This document shows positions 1 to 5,902 of a stretch of DNA of 7,982 bases, in pieces. Under the pieces are notes generated by a model. The model was given only the letters and a program-made list of their open reading frames with translations, did no database searches and was not told the DNA's origin. Source of the stretch: an uncultured bacterium (GTDB lineage Bacteria; Cyanobacteriota; Vampirovibrionia; Gastranaerophilales; Gastranaerophilaceae); contig USGC01000077.1 in NCBI GenBank assembly GCA_900554095.1, positions 1 through 7,982 on the forward strand, in the 5' to 3' direction. Every line of letters begins with the position of its first letter. Position 1 is the stretch's first letter. The position numbers were made by a program, and so were the translations under genes.

Positions 1-812
1 GTATCAATCAGTGTAACCGCAACATCCATATCCAATGTTTCTTTTATTACATCTCTTGTTGTTCCTGCAATATCAGTTACAATTGCTCTTTCTGTGTTTA
101 AAAGAGTGTTAAAAAGCGATGATTTACCAACATTCGGCCGGCCCACAATCGCTACTTTTATGCCCTGGCGTAAGATATCAGAAGATTTTGCACAAAGCAA
201 AATTTCATCAATTTCGTTTAATGATTTTTTAAAAGACTTAATTAAAAACTCATACTCAGGCTCTGCAACATCTTCGGGAAAATCAATTCCTGCAACAATT
301 CTTGATAAAGTATTGAAGATTTCACTTTTTATTTCAAGAATTTTATCTCTCAAAACGCCGGAAAGATTTTTGGCTGATTGCACCGCAAAATTCTGTGTTT
401 TTGCATGAATTAAATCTGCAACAGCCTCGGCTTGCGAAAGATCGAGTTTTTTATTCAAAAATGCGCGTTTTGTAAATTCACCGCGCTCGGCCATTCTTGC
501 ACCGCTTTTAAGCACCAAATCAAGAATATTTTTTACTACATTAATGCCACCATGGCAATGAATTTCAATAACGTCTTCGCCTGTGTAACTGTGGGGATTT
601 TTAAAAGGCAAAACTATAACTTCATCAATTTTTTTGCCCTCGTCTACAATCCATCCGTGAGCAATTTTTCCAGGCACGAGGTTTTGTTTTGAAAAAATTT
701 TCGACATAATATTGAAGCTATCAGCACCGGAAATTCTAATAACTCCGACCCCGCCGGTACCTAAAGGAGTAGCAATAGCTGTAATCGTATCAAATTCTTG
801 TAAAATATTCAT
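1..812 (-). CDS. mnmE: tRNA uridine-5-carboxymethylaminomethyl(34) synthesis GTPase MnmE, N-terminal 270 residues (runs off the left edge)
   Basis: The minus-strand frame from the ATG at 812-810 stays open to the window edge and reads MNILQEFDTITAIATPLGTG. MnmE works with MnmG to add (carboxymethyl)aminomethyl groups to the wobble uridine of certain tRNAs, using a formyl-folate donor and GTP hydrolysis; it is cytosolic. Residues 1 to about 120 are the TrmE N-terminal domain with the family motif SYTGEDVIEIHCHGG at 75-89. A helical region follows, then the inserted G domain with the P-loop GRPNVGKS at 224-231 and the switch/K-loop motif IAGTTRD. The sequence stops inside the G3 motif (DTAG), so the rest of the G domain and the C-terminal Cys motif lie outside. 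No Shine-Dalgarno sequence precedes the ATG; a TATAAT ends 6 nt upstream, which suggests a leaderless mRNA. Family assignment is very secure. Confidence 0.97.
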   Translation of the reverse strand, partial: MNILQEFDTITAIATPLGTGGVGVIRISGADSFNIMSKIFSKQNLVPGKIAHGWIVDEGKKIDEVIVLPFKNPHSYTGEDVIEIHCHGGINVVKNILDLVLKSGARMAERGEFTKRAFLNKKLDLSQAEAVADLIHAKTQNFAVQSAKNLSGVLRDKILEIKSEIFNTLSRIVAGIDFPEDVAEPEYEFLIKSFKKSLNEIDEILLCAKSSDILRQGIKVAIVGRPNVGKSSLFNTLLNTERAIVTDIAGTTRDVIKETLDMDVAVTLID

Positions 813-818
813 AAAATA

Positions 819-824
819 ATTATA
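819..824 (-). promoter_or_regulatory. Probable -10 box of mnmE (leaderless start)
   Basis: On the minus strand a perfect TATAAT, directly preceded by TGTG, ends 6 nt before the mnmE ATG. Transcription would start at about the first base of the start codon. The expected -35 position (842-847) lies inside the terminator hairpin of the upstream gene and has no TTGACA-like hexamer. The identical spacing in front of the TPR gene and rimI is the main reason to believe it. Confidence 0.6.
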
Positions 825-828
825 CACA

Positions 829-862
829 GAAAAAAAGAAACGGGCTTATAAAAATAAGCCCG
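829..862 (-). terminator. Intrinsic terminator of the 872-1561 gene
   Basis: On the minus strand a perfect 9-bp stem CGGGCTTAT/ATAAGCCCG (862-854 with 849-841) has a four-base TTTT loop. It is followed by a pyrimidine tract of mostly T at 840-829. It starts 10 nt after the stop codon of the unknown-function gene and separates it from mnmE. Confidence 0.9.
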
Positions 863-871
863 TCTGTAAAA

Positions 872-1561
872 TTACAGAAAACTACTACCCACTTGTAATG
901 CAAGCGCAGCAGCCGGGCCATATGGCCCAGCAGCACTTAAAGCTCCTGAAGCAAGATTTGCATATGATCCAAGGCTTGATGTTCCTGAAGATTTACTATT
1001 AGCAGCATTATATGAAGTACCTGATGCGCTGTTTTTCTGAGATAAGCCAATGTAATTCATAATATTTGAATTGATTTGATTTTGAATATCGCCCAAAAAG
1101 TTCAGATAAGTATATCTTCTTGATAACTCATCGTTGATAAGATTGCTTTGTTGAGCAAGGATATCTTGTGCCAAATCACTCATTGAATCTGCTCTTTTGC
1201 TTTCAATTGTATTGAGCTTATCTAAGAATACTGAATTATCAAAGTTTCCGAAACGAGAAGCAATATCGGTTTTCAAATTATCAATCATAGGTGTATACAA
1301 GCTGTTAATTGTATCCAAACCTTTCTGAGTATAAGCATTGAGCTGATTTTGCATGCTTGCCTGGGTTTCGGGTGAAAACACGTTTACGTTTGGAAGATTT
1401 TGCAAAAATGAATTCTGCGCAAAATCATAAATACCTTTTTCGGCATCAGACATGTTATAATTTGAATAAACAGTATTGCCCTTTTTGTAAGTATTCGCTA
1501 CATTCTGTCCGTTTACAGAAACACTGCCGGACGCATATGGATAAGATGAAGTTTTTCCCAT
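872..1561 (-). CDS. Uncharacterised protein, 229 aa, virion-like composition
   Basis: I do not recognise this family. The N-terminal 60 residues are polar and rich in Ser, Asn, Tyr and Gly. Residues 65-170 look helical and amphipathic, with a run of Gln, Asn and Asp including SRFGNFDNSVFLDKLN at 102-117. Residues 174-198 are a Ser/Asn/Gly linker, and 199-229 form a Gly/Ala-rich hydrophobic tail (SGALSAAGPYGPAAALAL). There is no Cys, His or Trp, no signal peptide and no clear long membrane helix. This make-up resembles small phage structural or DNA-ejection proteins, or exported filament-like proteins, but that is only an impression. The start is supported by AAAGGG 9 nt upstream of the ATG at 1561. 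The gene is monocistronic, with its own promoter, a leader of about 60 nt and a strong terminator. Confidence 0.85.
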   Translation of the reverse strand: MGKTSSYPYASGSVSVNGQNVANTYKKGNTVYSNYNMSDAEKGIYDFAQNSFLQNLPNVNVFSPETQASMQNQLNAYTQKGLDTINSLYTPMIDNLKTDIASRFGNFDNSVFLDKLNTIESKRADSMSDLAQDILAQQSNLINDELSRRYTYLNFLGDIQNQINSNIMNYIGLSQKNSASGTSYNAANSKSSGTSSLGSYANLASGALSAAGPYGPAAALALQVGSSFL

Positions 1562-1566
1562 TTGTT

Positions 1567-1598
1567 TTGTCCCTTTCTATTTTGTCTTTACGGGACAA
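1567..1598 (-). promoter_or_regulatory. Leader hairpin that encloses the ribosome binding site of the 872-1561 gene
   Basis: In the minus-strand leader, TTGTCCC (1598-1592) can pair perfectly with GGGACAA (1573-1567), which contains the end of the AAAGGG ribosome binding site. The same TTGTC can instead pair with GACAA at 1586-1582 over a 7-nt loop, which leaves the site free. The complementarity is seen in the sequence; any switching role is inference. Confidence 0.4.
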
Positions 1599-1627
1599 CA
1601 TTTGATGGGTTAGTAAGGCGCGTTTTT

Positions 1628-1657
1628 ATTATAACATACGTTTGCCAATTTTGTCTA
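1628..1657 (-). promoter_or_regulatory. Promoter of the 872-1561 gene
   Basis: On the minus strand, TAGACA (1657-1652) is followed after 18 bp by TATAAT (1633-1628). The -10 is preceded by TATGT, a match to the extended -10 pattern TRTGN. Transcription would start near 1621, giving a leader of about 60 nt. The region is shared with the divergent TPR gene. Confidence 0.7.
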
Positions 1658-1681
1658 GTGTTAAAAAAAATTATATTTTTC

Positions 1682-1692
1682 TATGGTATAAT
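1682..1692 (+). promoter_or_regulatory. Extended -10 promoter of the TPR gene (leaderless start)
   Basis: TATGG followed by TATAAT (1687-1692) is a perfect TRTGN extended -10. It ends 6 nt before the ATG at 1699, so the transcript should begin at or next to the start codon. The -35 region is a run of A with no consensus hexamer, which extended -10 promoters tolerate. Confidence 0.7.
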
Positions 1693-1698
1693 ACAGTT

Positions 1699-3465
1699 AT
1701 GGAAAAAATTAATTTAGAGGAAATCAGCCGGCTCGTTGCTGATAAAAAATTTGAACAAGCTAAGAATGAATTAGAAAAACACGAGCTTAATGATGAAAAA
1801 GATATTGAAGCCGTTAAACTTCTCGGGCTTTGTAATGTAAATCTTGACCTGTTTAAGGAAGGCCAAAACTGTTTTGAAACTGTCGTGAAGTACAATCCGG
1901 ATGATGCCTCGAGCTGGTTCTATCTCGGTAACTGTTATGACAATCAGGACGATTTTTTGCATGCTAAATCAGCTTATTTAAAAGTTATCGAACTTCGCGA
2001 AAACTTTCTCGAAGCTTACAAAAGCCTTTGCATTCTCTACGTTAAAACCAATGAGCAGCAAAAGGCCGTCGAACTTGGTAAAAAAGCTCTTGCCCTTGAA
2101 GATAATGATTACACGATTTATTACATAATCGGAACTGCTTACATGTCTTTGAAAAAATTCAACGAAAGCCTTGAATTCTTAGAAAAAGCCCTTGAATTAA
2201 ACCCGGATCACGCCCAGCTTTACAACAACCTTGGCACTTCTTATATTACGATTGGAAAACTTGACAAAGCTTATAAAAATTTTTTGAAAGCTTCAGAATT
2301 AGATCCGCAAAATTCAATCACTTATTTCAACATCGCGTCTATTCTGCAAATGCAAAATAAACACAAAAAAGCATGTTCATTTTTTGAAAAAGCTTACGCC
2401 ATAGAACCGCAAGACAGCTACTTAACAGCACTCGCGCTATCTGAAACTAAATGCGGCAAGTTTGAAAATGCTATTAAGCATTACAAAACGCTTATTTCGC
2501 ATCATCCTGAAAAAGATATTTATCAATACAATCTTGCCTGCTGCTATGAAATGGTTGAAGATTACAATTACGCAATCGGGATTTTGGCACATCTTGTCAT
2601 GCTTAATCCAAAGTCAATTAACATGGCCCAAAAGCTCGCCGGGCTTTACATGAAAATTAACCAGCCCGCTCAATCAAAAGAAATTTACGAAAAAATTATA
2701 ATAATGGGTAATGTTTCAGAAGAAATTTACTACGAGTATGCAAACGTTTGTATTCTGACAAATGACACTGACAAAGCGGAAAAAATCCTTAAAAAAGTTA
2801 TTGAGTTAAACCCCCAACACGCTTCTGCACACAAGGATTTAGGGGTAATTTATCTAAGTAAACGCCTATTCGATTATGCAAAAGACGAGTTTGAAAAAGC
2901 ATACAAAATTGCACCCGATAATTTCTCAATAACGTTTGAGTATGCAAACTTTCTTCATGCCACAACAGAATTTGAAAAAGCCGACCAAATGTATAAACGT
3001 GCACTTGAAATTGATCCGGAAAACCGTAATGCACTGGCTTTTTCAGCACTCAACAAAATTCAGACAAAAGATCTTGAAACCGCTCTTGAACAAATTAATC
3101 TTGCAATTGCACATTCTCCGCAGAACGGTTTTATGCTTTACATTGCAGGCAAAATAAGATTTTTGCTGAAGGACTTTGAAGGAGCAAAACAATTTTTAAT
3201 CAAAGCTTTTGAAATGGATAAAGCAGAAGATATCCAAAATCTTCTTGGACTAAGTTATTTCGAACTTGGAGATTTTGCACAGGCTAACGTAATTTTTGAA
3301 GACTTGTTAAAACAAAGTCCGGGCAACATTAATATTTTAATTAACCGCGCAAAATGTTTTGAAAAAATGAACGACATCCCGTCAGCACTTCACGAACTTG
3401 AACATGCAGTAGAGATTTTCCCTGACTGCGAAGAAGCGCATGAGATGATTAGACGGTTATCATAG
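1699..3465 (+). CDS. Tetratricopeptide repeat protein, 588 aa, about 16 TPR units
   Basis: The protein consists almost entirely of 34-residue tetratricopeptide repeats, which form a helical solenoid for protein-protein interaction. Typical units contain runs such as HAQLYNNLGTSYITIGKLDK followed by A-x-x-x-F-x-K-A-x-E-L-x-P. Similar units recur from near residue 30 to the C-terminus. There is no signal peptide, membrane segment or enzymatic domain, so it is probably a cytosolic scaffold; the partner cannot be read from the sequence. The frame is open upstream to a TTG at 1642, but I chose the ATG at 1699 because the promoter -10 lies at 1687-1692, inside that extension, and the residues it would add are not TPR-like. 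No Shine-Dalgarno sequence precedes the ATG. The gene is monocistronic and converges on the diguanylate cyclase gene. Confidence 0.93.
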   Translation: MEKINLEEISRLVADKKFEQAKNELEKHELNDEKDIEAVKLLGLCNVNLDLFKEGQNCFETVVKYNPDDASSWFYLGNCYDNQDDFLHAKSAYLKVIELRENFLEAYKSLCILYVKTNEQQKAVELGKKALALEDNDYTIYYIIGTAYMSLKKFNESLEFLEKALELNPDHAQLYNNLGTSYITIGKLDKAYKNFLKASELDPQNSITYFNIASILQMQNKHKKACSFFEKAYAIEPQDSYLTALALSETKCGKFENAIKHYKTLISHHPEKDIYQYNLACCYEMVEDYNYAIGILAHLVMLNPKSINMAQKLAGLYMKINQPAQSKEIYEKIIIMGNVSEEIYYEYANVCILTNDTDKAEKILKKVIELNPQHASAHKDLGVIYLSKRLFDYAKDEFEKAYKIAPDNFSITFEYANFLHATTEFEKADQMYKRALEIDPENRNALAFSALNKIQTKDLETALEQINLAIAHSPQNGFMLYIAGKIRFLLKDFEGAKQFLIKAFEMDKAEDIQNLLGLSYFELGDFAQANVIFEDLLKQSPGNINILINRAKCFEKMNDIPSALHELEHAVEIFPDCEEAHEMIRRLS

Positions 3466-3492
3466 TTTCGTGTTGTTAAGACTTTCAAGCAA

Positions 3493-3524
3493 GGAAAAAG
3501 GCGGTCGGATTGGGGGGACCGCCT
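3493..3524 (-). terminator. Intrinsic terminator of the diguanylate cyclase gene
   Basis: On the minus strand an 8-bp GC-rich stem AGGCGGTC/GACCGCCT (3524-3517 with 3506-3499) has a 10-nt loop and is followed by TTTT then CC. It lies about 65 nt beyond the GGDEF gene stop. On the plus strand the same stem is followed by TAAATAA rather than T, so it serves the minus strand best. The convergent TPR gene may use it only poorly. Confidence 0.75.
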
Positions 3525-3538
3525 AAATAACCAGATTT

Positions 3539-3586
3539 ACACTATGTAAGTGTTCAGAAAGGAAGCTTTTTATCAGGCTTTCGCCT
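3539..3586. other. Two small hairpins between the convergent TPR and GGDEF genes
   Basis: ACACT/AGTGT (3539-3543 with 3549-3553) and AGGC/GCCT (3575-3578 with 3583-3586) are short perfect stems. On the minus strand the second has a GAAA (GNRA-type) loop and begins right after the GGDEF gene stop codon. Neither has a T tract, so they are more likely 3'-end protecting structures than terminators. Confidence 0.35.
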
Positions 3587-3587
3587 A

Positions 3588-4460
3588 TTATTCTCCTAAA
3601 TTAATCTGGGAGAATTGTACAATTTTATTTTTACCGCGTTTTTTTGCATTATAAAGCGCATGTTCTGCATAGCGGATAATCGTATTAACATCTTCTTCAG
3701 TATTTTCAAGACACGGGTAAGTCGAAATTCCGCCGGAAATCGTAATAGGATGACGTTCTTCCTCTCCTGCCGGAATGAATTCCATTTTTTCAATATCGCG
3801 TCTGAATCTTTCTGCAAACAGAAAAGCGTTATCTTCAGAAGTGTTCGGCAGAATAAGCAAAAACTCCTCATCTCCATAACGTGTTAAAATATCTTCTTTA
3901 CGAATTAGCTGTTTAAGCTTATCGGCAATAGAGCGCAAAAGCACATCGCCCCAGTCATATCCGTAAATATCATTTACAACTTTGAAAAAGTCTAAATCAA
4001 ACAACAGACAAGAAAGCTTTGTGCCATAACGTTTTGCGCGGGAAATTTCCTGCTCAAGGCGTTCGTGAAGATATTTTCTGTTATGAAGTCCGGTTAATTC
4101 ATCGGTTGTTGAGACTTGCAAGAGTTTTTCGCGTAAATCTTTAATTTTCAACAAAGATTTTGCACGGATTAAAAGCTCGTCATTATCAACCGGAGTTTTT
4201 ATAAAGTCATATGTCAAAGCCCTGACAGTTGAACCTTTAAAATCTTCACCTACAAAAAGCACAGGTGCTTTAAATTTTACAATCATCAAAACATCTTTTA
4301 AATTCGGAACTGCTTCTGCAACGATTATTGCAGGATTAAGCATCTCATAATCTCTAAGTTTATCAGCATCTTCAATTCTGACATTGGCATCGTCGATTTG
4401 TGTCAAAACGTCGGCTAAAGAAGATTCTTTTTTATTTGTATATACAACAATGTTTCTCAT
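3588..4460 (-). CDS. Diguanylate cyclase (GGDEF) with degenerate receiver-like N-terminus
   Basis: GGDEF domains condense two GTP into cyclic di-GMP, which controls motility, adhesion and surface behaviour. Residues 1-105 resemble a response-regulator receiver: the pattern ending in FIKTPVDNDELLIRAKSLL matches the K-P and last-helix region. However, the expected phospho-acceptor position, in PAIIVAEAVPNL, has Ala instead of Asp, so classical phosphorylation is unlikely. Residues 118-283 are the GGDEF domain: TTDELTGLHNRKYL at 118-131, the metal and substrate segment FDLDFFKVVND at 154-164, and the signature RYGDEEF at 194-200. The inhibitory I-site RKED (187-190) lies exactly five residues before the signature. 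The second Gly of GG(D/E)EF is Asp here. Length (290 aa) is normal for a two-domain protein. The ATG at 4460 has an AGGA ribosome binding site. No EAL partner is visible. Confidence 0.93.
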   Translation of the reverse strand: MRNIVVYTNKKESSLADVLTQIDDANVRIEDADKLRDYEMLNPAIIVAEAVPNLKDVLMIVKFKAPVLFVGEDFKGSTVRALTYDFIKTPVDNDELLIRAKSLLKIKDLREKLLQVSTTDELTGLHNRKYLHERLEQEISRAKRYGTKLSCLLFDLDFFKVVNDIYGYDWGDVLLRSIADKLKQLIRKEDILTRYGDEEFLLILPNTSEDNAFLFAERFRRDIEKMEFIPAGEEERHPITISGGISTYPCLENTEEDVNTIIRYAEHALYNAKKRGKNKIVQFSQINLGE

Positions 4461-4493
4461 CTTACATCCTAACTGTAACTTACTCTTAATTAG

Positions 4494-4523
4494 ATAATAT
4501 CATTTTGCATGTTTAAATTCCAA
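4494..4523 (-). promoter_or_regulatory. Candidate promoter of the diguanylate cyclase gene
   Basis: On the minus strand, TTGGAA (4523-4518) is followed after 18 bp by TATTAT (4499-4494), with TGA just before it (extended -10 TGn). Transcription would start near 4488, leaving a leader of about 27 nt that contains the AGGA ribosome binding site. Confidence 0.5.
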
Positions 4524-4563
4524 TTTGTAACAAAAGCTTAACAAGATTATAAATTGTAAAACT

Positions 4564-4592
4564 TTGCAAGGGTTTTGAGACTGTGGTAAAAT
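4564..4592 (+). promoter_or_regulatory. Promoter of the rimI-bioY pair (leaderless start)
   Basis: TTGCAA (4564-4569), a 17-bp spacer, then TAAAAT (4587-4592) preceded by TGTGG, a perfect TRTGN extension. The -10 ends 6 nt before the rimI ATG, so the rimI message should have little or no leader. Confidence 0.7.
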
Positions 4593-4598
4593 CATTTT

Positions 4599-5135
4599 AT
4601 GAAAGAAGTTAAATCATTAAAAATTCTACCAATGCAAAAAGATGACCTGGATGCGGTGCTTCGTTTGGAAGAAAACGCATACGGCGATCACCACTGGTCA
4701 AAGGAATCGTTTTTTAATGAGTTAAATAATGAATTAGCAAAATATTTTTGTGCGTTTGATGCAGCAGGTGAACTGGTTGGATATTGCGGGATTTGGGAAA
4801 TATTAGAAGAAGCGCACATTACAAACATCGCCGTCTCGCCCGAACACCGCCGCAAACACATTGGCGAAGCACTTTTAAAGAAAATTATCGACACCTGCTA
4901 TAAAGATTTTGTAAAATATATTACGCTTGAAGTTAGAGTTAGCAACAAAGCCGCAATCGGACTTTATGAGAAATATTCGTTCAAATCACTTGGCATACGG
5001 AAAGGTTACTACCAAAACAACAACGAAGACGCCCTCATAATGTGGACAGAAAATATTTTTTACGAGAAATTCAAAAAGAATTACGAAAAAAACACAAAAG
5101 AACTTGAAAACAAAATAAAGGCAGAAGAAAAATGA
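4599..5135 (+). CDS. rimI: Ribosomal protein S18-alanine N-acetyltransferase family (GNAT) protein
   Basis: This GNAT-fold enzyme transfers acetyl from acetyl-CoA to a protein N-terminus, in RimI to the Ala of ribosomal protein S18. Motif A, AHITNIAVSPEHRRKHIGEA at 72-91, holds the acetyl-CoA pyrophosphate loop (R-R-K-H-I-G). Next comes the RimI-typical LEVRVSNKAAIGLYEKYSF at 110-128. Glu111 and Tyr123 are 12 residues apart, the same spacing as the known RimI catalytic pair Glu103 and Tyr115. GIRKGYYQNNNEDALIM closes the domain at 132-148. The usual length is about 150 aa; here a charged Lys/Glu-rich tail of about 25 residues is added. No Shine-Dalgarno sequence precedes the ATG, which fits the leaderless promoter. 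The stop overlaps bioY by ATGA. The fold is certain; the exact S18 substrate is inferred. Confidence 0.93.
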   Translation: MKEVKSLKILPMQKDDLDAVLRLEENAYGDHHWSKESFFNELNNELAKYFCAFDAAGELVGYCGIWEILEEAHITNIAVSPEHRRKHIGEALLKKIIDTCYKDFVKYITLEVRVSNKAAIGLYEKYSFKSLGIRKGYYQNNNEDALIMWTENIFYEKFKKNYEKNTKELENKIKAEEK

Positions 5136-5788
5136 CAGAACAAAAAGCCAAAGTAAGAACAATAAAAAGCCAAAATTCAGGGCTGAAATTCAGTATAAGC
5201 AGCTTTCTACTCATAATATTCTGTACTTTTTTGATTATAATCTCGACATTTGTGCAGCTAAACATAAGCCACTTTACAATTCCGACGAACATATTTTCCG
5301 GCGAAGAATTCAGGATATACGACTACATACATACGTTCAGCTTAATCCCGCAGGTACCGGCGATAATGTTTATTGCTGCGCTTCTTGGGCGGAAATTCGG
5401 CGTAACAAGCGTATTAATTTATATACTTACGGGCTTATTTATAATACCGGTTTTCGCACTGGGCGGGGGGCCGAAATACGTTTTTGAATACGGTTTTGGA
5501 TACATTTTGGCGTACCTGCCGGCGGTCTTCATAACGGGCACGATTTTAAAGGACGGATTTACGTACAAAAACATAGCAAAAGCGGTAATAAGCGGGATAC
5601 TGACGATACATATCTTTGGAATACTTTACATGCTTGTAATAGCGGCATTCAAACACGAAGGCTGGATGTTCACGAGCGGCTGGATAATCGCACAAAGCGG
5701 AATAAAAATCATCTATGATTTTATATTCAGCTTTATCGCGGTACTTTGCGCAAAATACCTCCGCCTGGTGCTCTGGCTGTACATGTAA
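5132..5788 (+). CDS. bioY: Biotin transporter BioY (ECF substrate-binding S component)
   Basis: BioY is the membrane subunit that binds biotin and, with the energy-coupling module EcfA-A'-T, imports it. The 218-residue protein has about six hydrophobic segments (roughly 22-46, 75-108, 120-138, 146-172, 190-210). It carries the family core LGRKFGVTSVLIYILTGL (85-102), PVFALGGG (106-113) and the nearby GFGYILAYLPAVF (121-133). The N-terminus is longer than in minimal BioY proteins, and a 46-70 stretch between the first helices resembles cyanobacterial forms. The start at 5132 shares ATGA with the rimI stop, so translation is probably coupled; GCAGAAGAAAAATG offers only a weak ribosome binding site. 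No EcfA or EcfT genes are in the window, so a shared module elsewhere is implied. Ile codons are 23 ATA of 36, unlike rimI (4 of 14). Confidence 0.92.
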   Translation: MTEQKAKVRTIKSQNSGLKFSISSFLLIIFCTFLIIISTFVQLNISHFTIPTNIFSGEEFRIYDYIHTFSLIPQVPAIMFIAALLGRKFGVTSVLIYILTGLFIIPVFALGGGPKYVFEYGFGYILAYLPAVFITGTILKDGFTYKNIAKAVISGILTIHIFGILYMLVIAAFKHEGWMFTSGWIIAQSGIKIIYDFIFSFIAVLCAKYLRLVLWLYM

Positions 5789-5810
5789 AGTCCCTCCATA
5801 CAATAGAATA

Positions 5811-5839
5811 TAGACAAACGTTAAGATTTATTGTAAGAT
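5811..5839 (+). promoter_or_regulatory. Candidate promoter of the small toxin mRNA
   Basis: TAGACA (5811-5816) matches the -35 consensus at 5 of 6 positions. After 17 bp comes TAAGAT (5834-5839), a 4 of 6 match to the -10. Transcription would begin near 5846, giving a leader of about 90 nt. A second possibility is TTGTAA (5831-5836) with GATACT (5854-5859), also spaced 17 bp. Confidence 0.5.
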
Positions 5840-5870
5840 AAATTTGGGTAAAAGATACTCTTTTCAAAAA

Positions 5871-5883
5871 GGAACCTGCCGCC
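5871..5883 (+). repeat. Direct repeat A, leader copy
   Basis: GGAACCTGCCGCC here and GGAAACTGCCACC at 6053-6065 agree at 11 of 13 positions in the same orientation. The second copy lies in the segment transcribed as antisense RNA, so that RNA can pair with this leader copy through 11 Watson-Crick pairs, one G-U and one mismatch. Confidence 0.6.
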
Positions 5884-5894
5884 AATTTTTATTG

Positions 5895-5902
5895 TAGACC
5901 TC
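5895..5902 (+). repeat. Direct repeat B, leader copy
   Basis: TAGACCTC here is identical to 6024-6031, in the same orientation. It lies just 5' of the leader hairpin and includes CCTC, complementary to part of the ribosome binding site. Confidence 0.5.

Noticed and set aside
94..692. Plus-strand open frames across the left end
   Set aside because: They are antisense to the secure mnmE frame and show no family pattern or ribosome binding site.
1642..1698. TTG-initiated 19-residue N-terminal extension of the TPR protein
   Set aside because: The TATAAT promoter lies inside it, it has no ribosome binding site, and its residues do not fit the TPR pattern.
3500..3523. GGCGGTC hairpin as terminator of the plus-strand TPR gene
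   Set aside because: No T tract follows on the plus strand; the T tract is on the minus side, so it is assigned to the GGDEF gene.
4546..4551. TATAAT on the minus strand as a promoter of the GGDEF gene
   Set aside because: No -35 hexamer at 15-19 bp (TTGCAA lies only 12 bp away) and it would give a longer leader; TTGGAA-18-TATTAT with TGn is better.
5071..5292. Hydrophobic minus-strand ORF of 73 codons across the rimI-bioY overlap
   Set aside because: It is the complement of membrane-coding bioY and charged rimI sequence, with no ribosome binding site.
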